DNA of 5,957 nt from an uncultured Demequina sp. Its GTDB lineage: Bacteria > Actinomycetota > Actinomycetes > Actinomycetales > Demequinaceae. Below the pieces are notes generated by a model, which had not been told where the DNA came from, did no database searches, and saw only the letters and a list, made by a program, of their open reading frames with translations. The stretch is from positions 1 through 5,957 of the forward strand of contig CALALQ010000217.1 in the NCBI GenBank assembly GCA_937925595.1. Reading direction: 5' to 3'. Positions 5,280 to 5,957 of the stretch are shown here, piece after piece; the first letter of the stretch is position 1; every line of letters begins with the position of its first letter. Position numbers and translations under genes: made by a program.

Positions 5280-5292
5280 GGTCTTCTGCTGG

Positions 5293-5430
5293 TCATGGCC
5301 CGTCCTGGGGGTCGTGGTCAGAAGGTGGTTGCTGTGTGCCGTTGGCGGGGACTCCGTCGTCCCCCAGATGTCTTCTGGCGTTCCGCGTCTCCGCGTTCAC
5401 CGCCACCGGCCTGGTGGTGTTTGTGCTCAT
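5293..5430 (-). CDS. Possible small ORF (45 residues), unproven
   Basis: ATG 5430 to TGA 5295-5293 encodes a polar peptide beginning MSTNTTRPVAVNAETRNARR and ending in a Pro/Gln/Asp-rich tail, with no family match I know. For it: TACTGT lies six bases upstream of the ATG as a leaderless-type -10, and a hairpin with a proper T-tract for this strand lies 13 bp past the stop. One copy of a 15-bp repeat overlaps its start, which could be an operator. Against it: third-position GC is only about 76%, the sequence is low complexity and there is no Shine-Dalgarno. More likely non-coding than not, but the only ORF here with matching control signals. Confidence 0.25.
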   Translation of the reverse strand: MSTNTTRPVAVNAETRNARRHLGDDGVPANGTQQPPSDHDPQDGP

Positions 5431-5459
5431 ATGGGAACAGTAGCGCGCATATGGGTACA
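5425..5459. repeat. Two 15-bp direct repeats, 20 bp apart, around CATATGGG
   Basis: GCTCATATGGGAACA at 5425-5439 and GCGCATATGGGTACA at 5445-5459 agree at 13 of 15 positions. The 20-bp period is close to two helical turns, placing both on the same DNA face. The core CATATG is itself palindromic. Candidate tandem binding site for a recombinase, excisionase or repressor; which of these cannot be told from sequence. Confidence 0.6.
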
Positions 5460-5495
5460 CATGCAACCCCAGACGCACGTGTGTATTCCTGCGGG

Positions 5496-5530
5496 TGTGG
5501 GCACGGTGCGCTTGCCCACAATTTGCCCAC
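5496..5530. repeat. Inverted and direct copies of TGCCCAC(A)
   Basis: TGTGGGCA (5496-5503) and TGCCCACA (5513-5520) are perfect 8-bp inverted repeats with a 9-base gap. TTGCCCAC recurs directly at 5512-5519 and 5523-5530, spaced 11 bp (about one helical turn). A relaxed CCACCCAC follows at 5543-5550. The cluster lies 90-130 bp from the tRNA fragment. There is no T-tract, so it is more likely a protein-binding cluster than a terminator. Confidence 0.55.
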
Positions 5531-5621
5531 CCACACTCAATTCCACCCACCCGCAGACCTAGCCAAACGTGCTCACTCACATGTCGCGTTCCGCGAAAAC
5601 TTCGTGATTGAGCGGCGGGCA

Positions 5622-5649
5622 CAAGGGTTCGATTCCCTTAGGCGGCTCC
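5622..5649 (+). other. Prophage attachment junction: tRNA 3' fragment, probably tRNA-Thr
   Basis: The T-arm is complete: stem AAGGG (5623-5627), loop TTCGATT (5628-5634), stem CCCTT (5635-5639). The 3' acceptor strand AGGCGGC (5640-5646) and discriminator T (5647) follow; CCA is not encoded (CCG). Upstream there is no anticodon arm, D arm or matching GCCGCCT 5' strand, so this is a fragment, not a tRNA gene. Known: tyrosine recombinases often use tRNA 3' ends as attB and duplicate them. A tRNA starting GCCGCCT fits actinobacterial tRNA-Thr from memory; the amino-acid identity is less certain than the att reading. Confidence 0.75.
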
Positions 5650-5654
5650 GAAGG

Positions 5655-5689
5655 CCCCCACCCGCTTCCACCGGGTGGGGGTCTTTCTT
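5655..5689 (+). terminator. Rho-independent terminator of the original tRNA gene
   Basis: CCCCCACCCG (5655-5664) pairs perfectly with CGGGTGGGGG (5672-5681) over a 7-base loop and is followed by TCTTTCTT. It starts seven bases past the tRNA discriminator base. Its place fits the native terminator of the tRNA whose 3' end remains here, which argues that this flank is host chromosome. Confidence 0.85.
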
Positions 5690-5866
5690 GGTCTTCGCGA
5701 CGATCGGCCCGAGCACTTCTCGTCGGCGGAGACCACGGCAGCGCGAGGGTGAGCGGCCGCAGACTCCTCATCGCCCCACGCCCCCGTGAGACCCCCGGGA
5801 GCGCCGTTCACGCTCCTCCGCCTTCCCACGCCCCGTGCAGGCCCCGGAAGCGCCGGGGAGGCCCGA
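5690..5866. other. Host intergenic DNA, no gene seen
   Basis: Very GC-rich and rich in CCCC/GCGCC runs, with a small hairpin (CCCCGG 5842-5847 against CCGGGG 5853-5858, loop AAGCG) just upstream of the promoter-like box. No reading frame here shows protein-like composition or a start with ribosome-binding signals. Confidence 0.5.
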
Positions 5867-5872
5867 TAGGCT
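5867..5872 (+). promoter_or_regulatory. -10-like box TAGGCT of the flanking chromosomal gene
   Basis: GATAGGCTGG at 5865-5874 resembles a common actinobacterial -10 context. The -35 position has no recognisable TTGACA-like match. A transcript from about 5879 would carry a ~45-base leader containing the palindrome GGGAGCTCCC (5873-5882, partly upstream) before the TTG start at 5926. Confidence 0.4.
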
Positions 5873-5925
5873 GGGAGCTCCCGTTCCGCGCCCCGGTGGC
5901 GCCCCTCCCGCCCGTAGGAGCCCCG

Positions 5926-5957
5926 TTGTCGAACGCCCTCGATGCCCTCATCGAGAT
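5926..5957 (+). CDS. Start of a chromosomal gene, cut by the window edge
   Basis: TTG at 5926 is preceded by AGGAG (5916-5920) at a five-base spacing and by the promoter-like box at 5867. The visible residues are MSNALDALIE and part of the next codon. Ten residues do not identify a protein. The beginning is reminiscent of actinobacterial acyl-CoA thioesterase II N-termini, but that is a guess. Its role here is to mark the resumption of host sequence after the prophage. Confidence 0.5.
   Translation, partial: MSNALDALIE

Larger units (their letters stand above)
5280..5621. other. Att-proximal region without a confident gene
   Basis: About 340 bp between the DUF3263 terminator and the tRNA fragment. 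Apart from the weak minus-strand ORF, it holds short repeats at 5425-5459 and 5496-5530 and a near-palindrome around CACGTG at 5473-5484. GC falls locally around 5420-5490 and 5520-5610. This is the position of the phage arm of the attachment site, so binding sites for integrase, excisionase or host factors are expected. I see no convincing protein or RNA gene. Confidence 0.55.
1..5649. mobile_element. Distal end of an integrated prophage (left end lies outside the window)
   Basis: Seen: two tail-type structural genes at the left, a run of small accessory genes mainly on the opposite strand, a repeat-rich non-coding stretch, then a tRNA 3' fragment with no 5' half at 5622-5649. Known: temperate phages that integrate at tRNA genes leave an intact tRNA at one end and a duplicated 3' fragment at the other, and place lysogenic-conversion genes between the tail genes and att. 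Inferred: everything left of about 5622-5649 is prophage and everything right of it is host chromosome. No integrase, repressor, holin or endolysin is visible, so this is the end opposite the integrase, or the element is incomplete. Confidence 0.75.

Noticed and set aside
5246..5443. Plus-strand ORF starting ATGA over the DUF3263 stop with a hydrophobic C-terminal stretch
   Set aside because: It would have to read through the hairpin at 5254-5279 and its middle is low complexity; its overlap start is probably chance.
5496..5520. Inverted repeat as a terminator
   Set aside because: No T-tract follows and no gene ends nearby; repeat copies at helical spacing suggest binding sites.
5622..5647. 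Functional tRNA gene
   Set aside because: No acceptor 5' strand, D arm or anticodon arm can be found upstream; only the T-arm and 3' strand remain.
1..5957. CRISPR array
   Set aside because: No regularly spaced identical repeats with unique spacers; the repeats seen are coding heptads or pairs of short motifs.

Overview
The window is GC-rich and looks like a high-GC Gram-positive actinobacterium, most likely Microbacteriaceae. That placement is inferred from base composition, leaderless-looking starts, TANNNT -10 boxes of the TAGGCT/TATGCT type, a DUF3263 protein and the tRNA tail. It appears to hold the distal end of an integrated prophage, the attachment junction, and the first ~300 bp of flanking chromosome.

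Layout: (1) 1-2146, plus strand: the end of the late structural operon. It holds an Ala-rich coiled-coil tail fibre (open at the left edge) whose stop overlaps the start of a second receptor-binding-type protein (CBM-like plus lectin-like). A strong hairpin at 2165-2215 closes the operon and also faces the minus-strand genes. (2) 2243-4978: a mostly minus-strand accessory (moron) region. Read right to left it encodes a membrane-anchored Cys-containing protein, a 36-residue zinc-ribbon microprotein, a 110-residue unknown protein, a 92-residue protein with a duplicated motif, and a HEPN-like protein with an RX4H motif. One gene in this run, at 3156-3953, points the other way and looks like an Abi-alpha (DUF4393) abortive-infection protein. 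It is flanked by an imperfect 28-bp direct repeat matching the 3' end of the gene to its right, as if a defence cassette had landed in an older, translationally coupled operon. (3) 5043-5249, plus strand: a DUF3263 small protein followed by a hairpin terminator. (4) 5280-5621: an att-proximal region with few or no genes, rich in short direct and inverted repeats that may be recombinase or repressor sites. (5) 5622-5649: the T-arm and 3' acceptor strand of a tRNA (probably tRNA-Thr) with no 5' half, read as the prophage att junction, followed by the tRNA's terminator. (6) 5690-5957: host intergenic DNA, a promoter-like box and the first codons of a chromosomal gene.

Together: late tail genes end the phage's lytic module; the opposite-strand genes between tail and att are where temperate phages usually carry lysogenic-conversion and anti-phage functions. 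Two of them (HEPN-like and Abi-alpha-like) are plausible defences protecting the lysogen against other phages. No integrase or lysis gene is visible; the integrase and the intact tRNA should lie at the other prophage end, outside the window.
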